Origin: Mimachlamys varia
Lineage: Eukaryota; Mollusca; Bivalvia; Pectinida; Pectinidae
NCBI GenBank assembly: GCA_947623455.1
Contig: OX392542.1
Location: 8,935,625-8,999,624 of the forward strand
Direction: 5' to 3'
Length of the DNA: 64,000 bases
Part shown: positions 1 through 13,384 of the stretch, in pieces
Numbering within the stretch: position 1 is the first letter of the stretch
How the letters are laid out: each line of letters opens with the position of its first letter
The notes under the pieces: generated by a model
Told to the model about the DNA's origin: nothing
The model's database searches: none
Seen by the model: only the letters and a program-made list of their open reading frames with translations
Translations under genes and position numbers: made by a program

Positions 1-1336
1 CGAAGACGTTCTTTCAGTCTTGATTTAGTCTTGACACGATCGGCCCATTACCAGAGCAATTGCAGGACTCGTTCGTTCATCAAATGTAGACAAGGGAGCC
101 AGAATCGCCTCAGTTTTGTTATATCTTGCCGACGTTTTGAGAATCTTATATCATTCTGAACCAATATTATCTCATACTGACTCGGTATGTTTCATCGCGA
201 ATATCTCTCAGTAATTATCAGAGGTTAAATAAACTATTTTTCGGGTTTAATAACGATTCAAAAATATAAAATAGGAAATAATGATTTATGATCACAAAAT
301 AGTAATTCGCCATCACGAAGTAAAGGACATTTCCACTTCTATTATATCAAAACTTATATCAAATGATAATTTAGAACCCTAACTTAAATTGCATTATTTT
401 TTTTTCATGTTTTTTTTATTTCCATCAATCACATTCCATTCCATACATACGTACATTCACATCTTATGTTACATATTTCAACATTAAGTAAATACCTTAT
501 AACAAAATAAATAAATAGTTACTCCTTTTTCCATAATATCGCTTTCATAGTGTAAGTAAATACAATGTAAATGATAAGGGTTGGTCTAAAAAATTTTTTT
601 TTAGGAAATTCCGGGTTTTGTTATTTGTCCGGCTTTATATTTATGTGTTTATATTTGACGGTGGTGATGTTGACAGGATGGGATTAGTCTCGAAATGACA
701 TTTTACTGTTTTGTGTTTTGCGAGCTGTTCGTGTTTATGGATGTGATATTGTGTATAGGGTAAGTATTACATTTTGTATTGTTATTTTTATTCAGTTTAT
801 ATAAATATAGCTTCGTTATTTTGCATTATTGTCTAACAGTTAGTGTAGGCAGAGACCTGTGTTAGGAGCACGTGTTCGGCCCAAGCGTAACTTAGCCATG
901 CTGTGCATAGACAGTTTATCAACATCGCGAATAATTCTATTGCATTTGTATTTAAGAAGTTATCGAATATCTTTGTATTTTAGTTTTTGTAATTATTTGT
1001 TTTTATGAATTTTACTCATTGTGCATATATTACGGTCCATTGAAATATAAAACCAGTATAGTTGTTTCCCCTTTTGGTGCCTCTTCTAGTCAACTGTCGA
1101 TTAGGTCAACGGGTTAACTTTGGTTCAGAGGTCTTGGGGTCATGTACTGTACTCCAGTGTAAACAATAACAAACCTTGAAATTCTACCTAAGCACTAGAT
1201 TAGGACACCTTGTTCATATCCTGATAAAAAATCGTACAACAAGAAAAAGAATTAATTTTATCATGGAGATATACCATTAGACATGTACATCAGTGTAGAT
1301 TAATTATAACTATCTGTTTGGAAAAAACCTTGTTAT
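1..1336. other. No gene recognised, AT-rich
   Basis: No long reading frame and no recognisable domain on either strand. A strong splice-donor-like string (AGG followed by GTAAGT) lies at about 757-765, after a moderately GC-richer stretch. It could end an untranslated exon of an unseen gene, but nothing supports this further. Confidence 0.5.
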
Positions 1337-1383
1337 TAGCTCACCTGGCCCGAAGGGCCAAGTGAGCTTATGTGATGGTGCAG

Positions 1384-1433
1384 CGTCCGTCGTCCGTCCG
1401 TCCGTCCGTCCGTCCGTCCGTCCTGCGTCCGTC
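1384..1433. repeat. (CGTC)n simple repeat
   Basis: CGTC/CGTCC units run just inside the left end of the pearl-like element. The matching tract in the second copy lies at about 10851-10932 and is longer, with a different mix of CGTC and CGTCCGTC units. The tract is therefore a fast-changing internal part of the element. Confidence 0.9.
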
Positions 1434-1719
1434 AACTTTTTCCTTTAAACGACTTCTTCTAAAATACTGAAAGGCCCAGTGACATGAAATTTGGCTGGTA
1501 GATTTCTTGGAAGGAGCTGAACAAAGTTTGCGAAAAAAAATCACTTTGACCTAATTTCAAGGTCACAGGGGTCAAAAATGTCGAAACCTTCAAAGAACTT
1601 CTTCTAAAATACCGTCAGGCATAGAGACTTCATATTTGACCAGTAGCTTCCTTAGATGAAGCCAAATAAAGTTTGCGAAAAAAAATGACCTTGACCAATA
1701 TTCAAGGTCACCGTGAGTT

Positions 1720-4700
1720 TAAATCTATTTTAACCTTTAAACGACTTCTTCTAAAATACCAAAAGCTCTAGAAGCATGATATTTGCCTGAAATGTCCCTT
1801 GGATGAAGCCCGACAAAGTTTGCGAAAAGAAATGACCTTGACTTATATTCAAGGTCACAGGGGTCAAATGTGTTAAAACCTTTAAACGACTTCTTCTGAA
1901 ATACCAAAAGCCCTAGAAGAATGATATTTGGCTGAAAGGTTCCTTGGATGAAGCCCAACAAAGTTTGCGAAAAGAAATGACCTTGACCTATATTCAAGGT
2001 CACAGGGGTCAAATCTGTTAAAACCTTTAAACGACTTCTTCTGAAATACCAAAAGCCCTAGAAGCATGATATTTGGCTGAAAGGTTCCTTGGATGAAGCC
2101 TGACAAAGTTTGCGAAAAGAAATGACCTTGACCTATATTCAAGGTCACAGGGGTCAAATGTGTTAAAACCTTTAAACGACTTCTTCTGAAATACCAAAAG
2201 CCCTAGAAGCATGATATTTGGCTGAAAGGTTCCTTGGATGAAGCCGGACAAAGTATGCGAAAAGAAATGACCTTGACCTATATTCAAGGTCACAGGAGTC
2301 AAATGTGTTAAAACCTTTAAACGACTTCTTCTGAAATACCAAAAGCCCTAGAAGCATGATATTTGGCTGAAAGGTTCCTTGGATGAAGCCCGACAAAGTA
2401 TGCGAAAAGAAATGACCTTGACCTTTATTCAAGGTCACAGGGGTCGAATCTGTTAAAACCTTTAAACGACTTCTTCTGAAATACCAAAAGCCCTAGAAGC
2501 ATGATATTTGGCTGAAAGGTTCCTTGGATGAAGCCCGACAAAGTTTGCGAAAAGTAATGACCTTGACTTATATTCAAGGTCACAGGGGTCAAATGTGTTT
2601 AAACCTTTAAACGACTTCTTCTGAAATACCAAAAGCCCAATAAGCATGATATTTGGCTGAAAGGTTCCTTGGATGAAGCCCGACAAAGTTTGCAAAAAGA
2701 AATGACCTTGACCTATATTCAAGGTCACAGGGGTCAAATGTGTTAAAACCTTTAAACGACTTCTTCTGAAATACCAAAAGCCCTAGAAGCATGATATTTG
2801 GCTGAAAGGTTCCTAGGATGAAGCTGGACAAAGTTTGGGAAAAGAAAAGTCCTTGACCTATATTCAAGGTCACAGGAGTCAAATCTGTTAAAACCTTTAA
2901 ACGACTTCTTCTGAAATACCAAAAGCCCTAGAAGCATGATATTTGGCTGAAAGGTTCCTTGGATGAAGCCGGACAAAGTTTGCGAAAAGAAATGACCTTG
3001 ACCTTTATTCAAGGTCACAGGGGTCAAATGTGTTAAAACCTTTAAACGACTTCTTCTGAAATACCAAAAGCCCTAGAAGCATGATATTTGGCTGAAAGGT
3101 TCCTTGGATGAAGCCGGACAAAGTTTGCGAAAAGAAATGACCTTGACCTATATTCAAGGTCACAGGAGTCAAATGTGTTAAAACCTTTAAACGACTTCTT
3201 CTGAAATACCAAAAGCCCTAGAAGCATGATATTTGGCTGAAAGGTTCCTTAAATGAAGCCCGACAAAGTTTGCGAAAAGAAATGACCTTGACTTATATTC
3301 AAGGTCACAGGGGTCAAATGTGTTAAAACCTTTAAACGACTTCTTCTGAAATACCAAAAGCCCTAGAAGCATGATATTTGGCTGAATGGTTCCTTGGATG
3401 AAGCCGGACAAAGATTGCGAAAAGAAATGACCTTGACCTATATTCAAGGTCACAGGGGTCAAATGTGTTAAAACCTTTAAACGACTTCTTCTGAAATACC
3501 AAAAGCCCTAGAAGCATGATATTTGGCTGAAAGGTTCCTTGGATATAGCCCGACAAAGTATGCGAAAAGAAATGACCTTGACCTTTATTCAAGGTCACAG
3601 GGGTCAAATCTGTTAAAACCTTTAAACGACTTCTTCTGAAATACCAAAAGCCCTAGAAGCATGATATTTGGCTGAAAGGTTCCTTGGATGAAGCCCGACA
3701 AAGTTTGCGAAAAGAAATGACCTTGACTTATATTCAAGGTCACAGGGGTCAAATGTGTTAAAACCTTTAAACGACTTCTTCTGAAATACCAAAAGCCCAA
3801 TAAGCATGATATTTGGCTGAAAGGTTCCTTGGATGAAGCCCGACAAAGTTTGCGAAAAGAAATGACCTTGACCTATATTCAAGTCACAGGGGTCAAATGT
3901 GTTAAAACCTTTAAACGACTTCTTCTGAAATACCAAAAGCCCTAGAAGCATGATATTTGGCTGAAAGGTTCCTAGGATGAAGCTGGACAAAGTTTGCGAA
4001 AAGAAAAGTCCTTGACCTATATTCAAGGTCACAGGAGTCAAATCTGTTAAAACCTTTAAACGACTTCTTCTGAAATACCAAAAGCCCTAGAAGCATGATA
4101 TTTGGCTGAAAGGTTCCTTGGATGAAGCCCGACAAAGTTTGCGAAAAGAAATGACCTTGACTTATATTCAAGGTCACAGGGGTCAAATGTGTTAAAACCT
4201 TTAAACGACTTCTTCTGAAATACCAAAAGCCCTAGAAGCATGATATTTGGCTGAATGGTTCCTTGGATGAAGCCGGACAAAGATTGCGAAAAGAAATGAC
4301 CTTGACTTATATTCAAGGTCACAGGGGTCAAATGTGTTAAAACCTTTAAACGACTTCTTCTGAAATACCAAAAGCCCAATAAGCATGATATTTGGCTGAA
4401 AGGTTCCTTGGATGAAGCCCGACAAAGTTTGCGAAAAGAAATGACCTTGACCTATATTCAAGTCACAGGGGTCAAATGTGTTAAAACCTTTAAACGACTT
4501 CTTCTGAAATACCAAAAGCCCTAGAAGCATGATATTTGGCTGAAAGGTTCCTAGGATGAAGCTGGACAAAGTTTGCGAAAAGAAAAGTCCTTGACCTATA
4601 TTCAAGGTCACAGGAGTCAAATCTGTTAAAACCTTTAAACGACTTCTTCTGAAATACCAAAAGCCCTAGAAGCATGATATTTGGCTGAAAGGTTCCTTGG

Positions 4701-7350
4701 ATGAAGCCGGACAAAGTTTGCGAAAAGAAATGACCTTGACCTTTATTCAAGGTCACAGGGGTCAAATGTGTTAAAACCTTTAAACGACTTCTTCTGAAAT
4801 ACCAAAAGCCCTAGAAGCATGATATTTGGCTGAAAGGTTCCTTGGATGAAGCCGGACAAAGTTTGCGAAAAGAAATGACCTTGACCTATATTCAAGGTCA
4901 CAGGGGTCAAATCTGTTAAAACCTTTAAACGACTTCTTCTGAAATACCAAAAGCCCTAGAAGCATGATATTTGGCTGAAAGGTTCCTTGGATATAGCCCG
5001 ACAAAGTATGCGAAAAGAAATGACCTTGACCTTTATTCAAGGTCACAGGGGTCAAATCTGTTAAAACCTTTAAACGACTTCTTCTGAAATACCAAAAGCC
5101 CTAGAAGCATGATATTTGGCTGAAAGGTTCCTTGGATGAAGCCCGACAAAGTTTGCGAAAAGAAATGACCTTGACCTATATTCAAGGTCACAGGAGTCAA
5201 ATCTGTTAAAACCTTTAAACGACTTCTTCTGAAATACCAAAAGCCCTAGAAGCATGATATTTGGCTGAAAGGTTCCTTGGATATAGCCCGACAAAGTATG
5301 CGAAAAGAAATGACCTTGACCTTTATTCAAGGTCACAGGGGTCAAATCTGTTAAAACCTTTAAACGACTTCTTCTGAAATACCAAAAGCCCTAGAAGCAT
5401 GATATTTGGCTGAAAGGTTCCTTGGATGAAGCCCGACAAAGTTTGCGAAAAGAAATGACCTTGACTTATATTCAAGGTCACAGGGGTCAAATGTGTTAAA
5501 ACCTTTAAACGACTTCTTCTGAAATACCAAAAGCCCAATAAGCATGATATTTGGCTGAAAGGTTCCTTGGATGAAGCCCGACAAAGTTTGCGAAAAGAAA
5601 TGACCTTGACCTATATTCAAGTCACAGGGGTCAAATGTGTTAAAACCTTTAAACGACTTCTTCTGAAATACCAAAAGCCCTAGAAGCATGATATTTGGCT
5701 GAAAGGTTCCTAGGATGAAGCTGGACAAAGTTTGCGAAAAGAAAAGTCCTTGACCTATATTCAAGGTCACAGGAGTCAAATCTGTTAAAACCTTTAAACG
5801 ACTTCTTCTGAAATACCAAAAGCCCTAGAAGCATGATATTTGGCTGAAAGGTTCCTTGGATGAAGCCCGACAAAGTTTGCGAAAAGAAATGACCTTGACT
5901 TATATTCAAGGTCACAGGGGTCAAATGTGTTAAAACCTTTAAACGACTTCTTCTGAAATACCAAATGCCCAATAAGCATGATATTTGGCTGAAAGGTTCC
6001 TTGGATGAAGCCCGACAAAGTTTGCGAAAAGAAATGACCTTGACCTATATTCAAGTCACAGGGGTCAAATGTGTTAAAACCTTTAAACGACTTCTTCTGA
6101 AATACCAAAAGCCCTAGAAGCATGATATTTGGCTGAAAGGTTCCTAGGATGAAGCTGGACAAAGTTTGCGAAAAGAAAAGTCCTTGACCTATATTCAAGG
6201 TCACAGGAGTCAAATCTGTTAAAACCTTTAAACGACTTCTTCTGAAATACCAAAAGCCCTAGAAGCATGATATTTGGCTGAATGGTTCCTTGGATGAAGC
6301 ATGACAAAGTTTGCGAAAAGAAATGACCTTGACCTATATTCAAAGTCACAAGGGTCAAATCTGTTAAAACCTTTAAAGCGACTTCTTCTGAAATACCAAA
6401 AGCCCTAGAAGCATGATATTTGGCTGAAAGGTTCCTTGGATGAAGCCGGACAAAGTTTGCGAAAAGAAATGACCTTGACCTATATTCAAGGTCACAGGAG
6501 TCAAATGTGTTAAAACCTTTAAACGACTTCTTCTGAAATACCAAAAGCCCTAGAAGCATGATATTTGGCTGAAAGGTTCCTTAAATGAAGCCCGACAAAG
6601 TTTGCGAAAAGAAATGACCTTGACTTATATTCAAGGTCACAGGGGTCAAATGTGTTAAAACCTTTAAACGACTTCTTCTGAAATACCAAAAGCCCTAGAA
6701 GCATGATATTTGGCTGAATGGTTCCTTGGATGAAGCCGGACAAAGATTGCGAAAAGAAATGACCTTGACCTATATTCAAGGTCACAGGGGTCAAATGTGT
6801 TAAAACCTTTAAACGACTTCTTCTGAAATACCAAAAGCCCTAGAAGCATGATATTTGGCTGAAAGGTTCCTTGGATGAAGCCCGACAAAGTTTGCGAAAA
6901 GAAATGACCTTGACCTATATTCAAGGTCACAGGAGTCAAATCTGTTAAAACCTTTAAACGACTTCTTCTGAAATACCAAAAGCCCTAGAAGCATGATATT
7001 TGGCTGAAAGGTTTCTTGGATGAAGCCCGACAAAGTTTGCAAAAAGAAATGACCTTGACCTTTATTCAAGGTCACAGGGGTCAAATGTGTTAAAACCTTT
7101 AAACGACTTCTTCTGAAATACCAAAAGCCCTAGAAGCATGATATTTGGCTGAAAGGTTCCTTGGATGAAGCCTGACAAAGTTTGCAAAAAGAAATGACCT
7201 TGACCTATATTCAAGGTCACAGGGGTAAAATCTGTTAAAACATTCAAACAACTTCTTCTGAAGTACCAAAAGCCCTAGAAGCATGAAATTTGGCTGAAAG
7301 GTTTCTTGGATGAAGCCTGACAAAGTTTGCAAAAAGAAATGACCTTGATC
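1720..7350. repeat. ~145 bp satellite array, about 38 copies
   Basis: Monomers of about 145 bp are recognised by AACCTTTAAACGACTTCTTC, then the GCATGATATTTGGCTGAA block, then TGACCTTGACC and TCAAGGTCACAGG. Most copies differ at only a few sites. Certain variants recur at regular spacing (see Findings), showing a higher-order repeat. Because 145 is not a multiple of three, each monomer shifts frame, yet the minus strand happens to stay open for about two monomers. Those ~91-codon frames are satellite artefacts, not genes. Confidence 0.95.
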
Positions 7351-7804
7351 TTGATTTGCCTAGAGACATGATATTTGGCTGGTAGCGTCCTGGGATGAAG
7401 CCAAACAAAATTTGAAAATGAAAATGATGTTGTCTTATAAGATCACAGGGGTAAAATATGTTTAAATCTTAAGATGTTCTTCTAAATGTCTTACATTAAA
7501 AGATTTTAGGGGACTTTGGGGTTACAATTGTACACTATAATATAAGTCAGAGATTGATACCAGGTGAGCGATGCAGGCCCATTGGGCCTCTTGTATAATT
7601 TAAGCTTATAAATTATATATCTCACATGTGACTGAGTGATCAATAATAAGAAAACTAAATAAATAAAATGTGTATCTCTGTACATACATGTGTATTGATT
7701 GATTTGTATTTCTATTTTAGGGATGCTGTTGTAGTGGATCCATACAGAAAAAGAGAATCGAGTTTAAAGTGACAGTTGATCGCCATGAGTTGGATGGGTG
7801 ACAG

Positions 7805-10803
7805 TCACAGATGACCCAGCGTATCCTGTACAAATTTACATTGTTTTTTTCTATATTTATTAATATCTTGGGTCATTTGCAGATGCTGTTTAAATATTTT
7901 CATAACATTTACAACTTTTGTTTTTGCCTCGCTTATGTAGTAACTTTTATATATTACATAACCGATAATTGTTAGAAGGAGGTTTACCTCATTGTAGTTT
8001 GATTCTTCAATCTTATATCCTATCACTAAATTTTTAAGTGTCAGCATATTTTTTTTGTAGCCTAGATTTTTTAGCACCTCAATGATTTTATTATTAAAAG
8101 TTTGGAAATATTTACATGTTATGAAGAAATGTTCATAATCTTCTATTTTGTTACATACATTACAGTTTGGAGTATCGCTTATTTTCCATTGGTGCATAAT
8201 TTGTTTTGATGCAAGAATTTTGTTTAACAGTTTCCATTTGAATTCTTTTAATTGATTATTTTCTAAATAATGAAAGATGAAGTCATTTGTATTTCTTAAT
8301 TGACTGGTTGAAGTGTTTATTTTATATTCCCAATATATTCTTGAGATTGGTTTTTCAGAACGTTGATTTATCAATTGATGATAAATTATCTTGTTATTAT
8401 AATTTTCTATATTTATCCTTTTTAAGTTTGGTAGTGTAATTACTATTTTTTTTTCTACATTGACTTTAAAGTTTTGCATGTTCACTTTACTTTGCTCAAT
8501 TTTTTTTAACCAATGTTTCGGTATTGCTTTTTTAATCATTGACAGTTCTGATATCCAGTTTTGTTTGTTCGTGAGTTTTTCATATATCTTTCTTTCATTT
8601 ATGTTAACATTGTCTTGCAGCAAGTCTTTAATTGTAATTATTCCTGATTTTGCCCAGTTTGGAAAATACAGGGTTTTACCTTTCATCTTTACATGTCTAT
8701 TTCCCCATATGATTTGTGACAATATGTTGTTATAGCTTATAAGTTCTTTGTTTGATTTTGTTAATGTGATCCATGCTGATATAATTTCATAATAAAATGG
8801 TGAAAGTTTATTACTGTTAGGAAAATTCTTTATGTCATCTAAATTCATCTTAAAAATTAACATATTTGGACCTAGCTTATTTATTTGATTCAATGGAATG
8901 ACTTTCCACAGTGCATCATCATCTGATGTAAGTCTTTTTAACCAGCTGATTCTTATTGTGTCTATGTGTGATATTAGATCTATCGAGTTGAGACCACCAT
9001 CACAATATTTTCTGATTATTGTTTTTCTTTTGACCTTCTCCCTCTTTCCTTCCCAAATATAATTATAAATGACCTTTTCAAACTCTTGTACTGTATTTTT
9101 AGGTATATGTAAAACAGATATAAGATAAGTAAGTTGTGGTACTAATAGGGATTTAACTATTTGTATTCTTCCAATTATTGACAATCTTCTGGCTTTCCAG
9201 TTGTTAGTTAGCTTTATGACCTTTTCTAATTTCTTTTTCCAATTAATATCTGAACTTTGTTTGGGATTTAGTCCAAAATATATTCCAAGAGCTTTAATTG
9301 TACTTTCAGTCCATACAATTCCTTCAAAATTGTTGCTAATTAGTGCCTGATTTCCTAATCGAAGCCCTTTTGACTTTTCTCTGTTTAGTATTAATCCAGA
9401 ATATGTACCAAATGTTTCTATAATATTAAGAGCCTTTGTGATGTCCGTTTTGGATTTTAGAAATAGGGTTGTATCATCAGCTAATTGCGATATCTTATAT
9501 GATCTATTTTGGTTGTTATATAATTTTAATCCCTGTATATTATGGTTACTTCTGATTCTTATTGCCATTACTTCTGCTGCTATAACAAATAATAATGCTG
9601 ATGCAGGGCATCCCTGTCTAATTCCGCGAGAGATGTTTATCGTGTTTGATATCCACCCATTATTACTTACAACACATGTTATATTATTATATAAAGTTTT
9701 AATCCAATTTACAAATGATTGATTTAGGCCAAATTTTGTCATGGTTTTCAAAATAAATTCCCATTCAATAGTGTCAAAAGCTTTAGCAAAATCTAAAAAT
9801 AGTATTGCCCCATTTATTTTTAATTTTTCTGCATTATCAATGATATCTTGGATTTGTCTTATGTTATATCCAATGTATCTACCTTTAATAAAACCGTTTT
9901 GATCAGTGTTTACTATTTTAGGGAGTACCAGTTTTAATCTTTCTGCTAAACATCTTGCCAAAATTTTGTAGTCTACATTTAGAAGTGTAATAGGGCGCCA
10001 GTTTTTTAGGTCTAGTGGATCATCTTTTTTATACATTAAGGAGAGAGCCCCTTGTCTTTGAGATTTTGTTAATTCTTTTTTGTTGTAGCTTTCATTGAAA
10101 CAGTTTATCAAAGTATGTTCTAGGTATGGCCAGAATTCCTTGTAAAACTCGACTGTTAGCCCATCTAAACCTGGTGATTTATTTGGTTTCATATTTTCTA
10201 AAGCTTTTCTACCTTCTTTTGCTGTAATTAAACCATCACATCTTTTGCTTTCATCTGCATTTAGTTTTTTATCAAATACTGTGTTTTCAATGTAGTTGTC
10301 TATTTGTTTTGGATCTATTTTGGTGGTTGTATATAATTTTTCATAGAATTGTTTTAATCTAATTAAAATGTCTTCTTGTTTTGTTAATATGTTTTCATCT
10401 TGATCTTTTATTTTTGCAATTGATTTTTGTATTTGCCGTGTTTTTTCTAAGGAAAGGAAATATTTAGTGTTTTTCTCCCCTTCTTCTATCCATTGTATCC
10501 TTGATCGTATTTGTGCTCCACATGCTTTTTTGTGATATAGATTTTCTAAGTCATTTTCTAGTTCCTTTATTTTGTCACTGTTTTCATCATATGATTGTTC
10601 ATGTAATTCTTTCATTAATTTTTCTGTTATTGCAATGTTGTTTTTTGTATCTCTTGCTATTTTTTTACTGAACGATATGGATTCTTCTCTTATCTGTATT
10701 TTGCACATATCCCAAGCTACTTGAATGTCTACTGTCCTGTTTGTTACTTTATTTTCCCATGCTTTTATAGTACTAATGATACTTTGTTTATAGTTTTCAT
10801 TTT
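7805..10803 (-). pseudogene. LINE ORF2, reverse transcriptase part (downstream of the insertion)
   Basis: The frame is open from the insertion junction at 10803 to the stop at 7805, about 999 codons. Counted from its first internal Met (10708), it has the RT palm motif DFAKAFD at residues 306-312, RQGCPAS at 364-370 and the catalytic LADD box at 409-412. A C-x2-C-x8-H-x4-C finger lies near the C-terminus (CNVC...HFFITC). All catalytic aspartates are present. In the intact element it copies the RNA at a nicked target. The frame joins that of the endonuclease part at 13385-14159 once the insertion is removed, giving 1,257 residues, so the break is the insertion and not point decay. Confidence 0.9.
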
Positions 10804-13384
10804 TAGCTCACCTGGCCCGAAGGGCCAAGTGAGCTTATGTGATGGTGCAGCGTCCGTCGTCCGTCCGTCCGTCGTCCGTCCGTCCGTCGTCCGTCGTCCG
10901 TCGTCCGTCCGTCCGTCCGTCCTGCGTCCGTCAACTTTTTCCTTTAAACGACTTCTTCTAAAATACTGAAAGGCCCAGGGACATGGAATTTGGCTGGTAG
11001 ATATCTTGGAAGGAGCTGAACAAAGTTTGCGAAAAAAAATCACTTTGACCTAATTTCAAGGTCACCGGGGTCAAAAATGTCGAAACCTTCAAACAACTTC
11101 TTCTAAAATACCGTCAGGCATAGAGACTTCATATTTGACCAGAGGCTTCCTTGGATGAAGCCAAATAAAGTTTGCGAAAAGAAACGACCTTGACCAATAT
11201 TCAAGGTCACAGTGAGGTAAAATCTATTTTAAACTTTAAACGACTTCTTCTGAAATACAAAAAGCCCTAGAAACATGGTATTTGGCTGAAAGGTTCCTTG
11301 GATGAAGCCCGACAAAGTTTGCGAAAAGAAATGACCTTGACCTATATTCAAGGTCACAGGGGTCAAATCAGTTAAAACCTTTAAACGACTTCTTCTGAAA
11401 TACCAAAAGCCCTGGAAGCATAATATTTGGCTGAAAGATTCCTTGGATGAAGCCTTACAAAGTTTGCGAAAAGAAATGACCTTGACTTATATTCAAGGTC
11501 ACAAGGGTCAAATCCGTTAAAACCTTTAAACGACTTCTTCTGAAATACCAAAAGCCCTAGAAGCATGATATTTGACTGAAAGGTTCCTTGGATGAAGCCC
11601 GACAAAGTTTGCGAAAATAAATGACCTTGACCTATATTCAAGGTCACAGGGGTCAAATCTGTTTAAACATTCAAACGACTTCTTCTGAAATACCAAAAGC
11701 CCTAGAAACATGGTATTTGGCTGAAAGGTTCCTTGGATGAAGCCCGATAAAGTTTGCGAAAAGAAATGACCTTGATCTATATTCAAGGTCACAAGGGTCA
11801 AATCTGTTAAAACCTTTAAACGACTTCTTCTGAAATACCAAAAGCCCAAGAAGCATGATATTTGACTGAAAGGTTCCTTGGATGAAGCCCGACAAAGTTT
11901 GCGAAAAGAAATGACCTTGACCTATATTCAAGGTCACAGGGGTCAAATCTGTTTAAACATTCAAACGACTTCTTCTGAAGTACCAAAAGCCCTAGAAACA
12001 TGGTATTTGGCTGAAAGGTTCCTTGGATGAAGCCCGATAAAGTTTGCGAAAAGAAATGACCTTGATCTATATTCAAGGTCACAAGGGTCAAATCTGTTAA
12101 AACCTTTAAACGACTTCTTCTGAAATACCAAAAGCCCAAGAAGCATGATATTTGACTGAAAGGTTCCTTGGATGAAGCCCGACAAAGTTTGCGAAAAGAA
12201 ATGACCTTTACCTATATTCAAGGTCACAGGGGTCAAATCTGTTAAAACCTTTAAACGACTTCTTCTGAAAAACCAAAAGCCCTAGAAGCATGATATTTGG
12301 CTGAATGGTTCCTTGGATGAAGCATGACAAAGTTTGCGAAAAGAAATGACCTTGACCTATATTCAAAGTCACAAGGGTCAAATCTGTTAAAACCTTTAAA
12401 GCGACTTCTTCTGAAATACCAAAAGCCCTAGAAGCATGATATTTGGCTGAATGGTTCCTTGGATAAAGCCCGACAAAGTTTGCGAAAATAAATGACCTTG
12501 ACCTATATTCAAGGTCACAAGGGTCAAATCTGTTAAAACCTTTAAACGACTTCTTCTGAAATACCAAAAGCCCTGGAAGCATGATATTTGGCTGAAAGGT
12601 TCCTTGGATGAAGCCCTACAAAGTTTGCAAAAAGAAATGACCTTTACCTATATTCAGGGTCACAGGGGTCAAATCTGTTAAAACCTTTAAACGACTTCTT
12701 CTGAAATACCAAAAGCCCTAGAAGCATGATATTTGGCTGAATGGTTCCTTGGATGAAGCATGACAAAGTTTGCGAAAAGAAATGACCTTGACCTATATTC
12801 AAAGTCACAAGGGTCAAATCTGTTAAAACCTTTAAAGCGACTTCTTCTGAAATACCAAAAGCCCTAGAAGCATGATATTTGGCTGAATGGTTCCTTGGAT
12901 AAAGCCCGACAAAGTTTGCGAAAATAAATGACCTTGACCTATATTCAAGGTCACAAGGGTCAAATCTGTTAAAACCTTTAAACGACTTCTTCTGAAATAC
13001 CAAAAGCCCTGGAAGCATGATATTTGGCTGAAAGGTTCCTTGGATGAAGCACGACAAACTTTGGGAAGGAAAATGATCTTGACCCATATTAAAGGTCACA
13101 GTGGTCAAATCAGTGGTTAAAAGCTTTGAGCGACTTCTTCTGATAAACCGAAATGCCTAGAGATATGATATTTGTCTTGTAGCGTCCTGGGATGAAGCCA
13201 AACAAAATTTGAAAATGAAAATGATGTTGTCTTATAAGGTCACAGGGGTAAAATATGTTTAAATCTTAAGATGTTCTTCTGAATGTCTTACAGTAAAAGA
13301 TTTTAAGGGGACTTTAGGGTTACACTATAAAATAAGTCAGAGATTGATACCAGGTGAGCGATGCAGGCCCATTGGGCCTCTTGT
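10804..13384 (+). mobile_element. Pearl/Helentron-like element, copy 2, nested in the LINE
   Basis: It has the same ends as copy 1: TAGCTCACCTGGCCC at the left, and CCAGGTGAGC, a GGCCC/GGGCC hairpin and TCTTGT at the right. It holds about 13 satellite monomers against about 38 in copy 1. It lies between T residues inside LINE ORF2. Deleting exactly 10804-13384 leaves six T residues and the ORF2 reading frame, which implies no target-site duplication, as expected of Helitron-type insertion. It must be younger than the LINE copy it interrupts. Confidence 0.85.
11215..13110. repeat. ~145 bp satellite array in nested copy, about 13 monomers
   Basis: Same monomer as the array at 1720-7350 but with its own variants, for example a one-base insertion (AAAGCGACTTC) and a GAAAATAAATGACC form. 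A block of about three monomers starting near 12240 is repeated near 12675. The two arrays have therefore expanded separately. Confidence 0.9.

Larger units (their letters stand above)
1337..7594 (+). mobile_element. Pearl/Helentron-like non-autonomous element, copy 1
   Basis: The left end begins TAGCTCACCTGGCCC and folds into a hairpin (CTGGCCC-GAA-GGGCCA). The right end carries CCAGGTGAGC, the exact reverse complement of GCTCACCTGG at the left, then a short hairpin (GGCCC-ATT-GGGCC) and terminal TCTTGT. Between them lie a (CGTC)n tract and a long ~145 bp satellite. Subterminal inverted repeats, a 3' hairpin, an internal tandem-repeat core and no target-site duplication match the bivalve pearl family and Helentron-associated elements. 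It encodes no transposase or Rep/helicase, so it must be mobilised in trans. The same ends occur in the copy at 10804-13384. Confidence 0.75.

Noticed and set aside
650..765. Possible 5' untranslated exon ending at a strong donor (AGG-GTAAGT)
   Set aside because: One splice-like site only, no promoter motif and no partner acceptor that leads to a frame. A TTTTAG acceptor at 7723 was considered without further support.
1737..7332. A ladder of overlapping ~91-139 codon minus-strand frames with near-identical products
   Set aside because: They are read from the 145 bp satellite. The unit is not a multiple of three, frames end at the same satellite position each time, and the same frames occur in the second element at 11381-13108.
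1720..7350. CRISPR-like regular repeats
   Set aside because: The repeats are contiguous monomers without spacers, in animal DNA.
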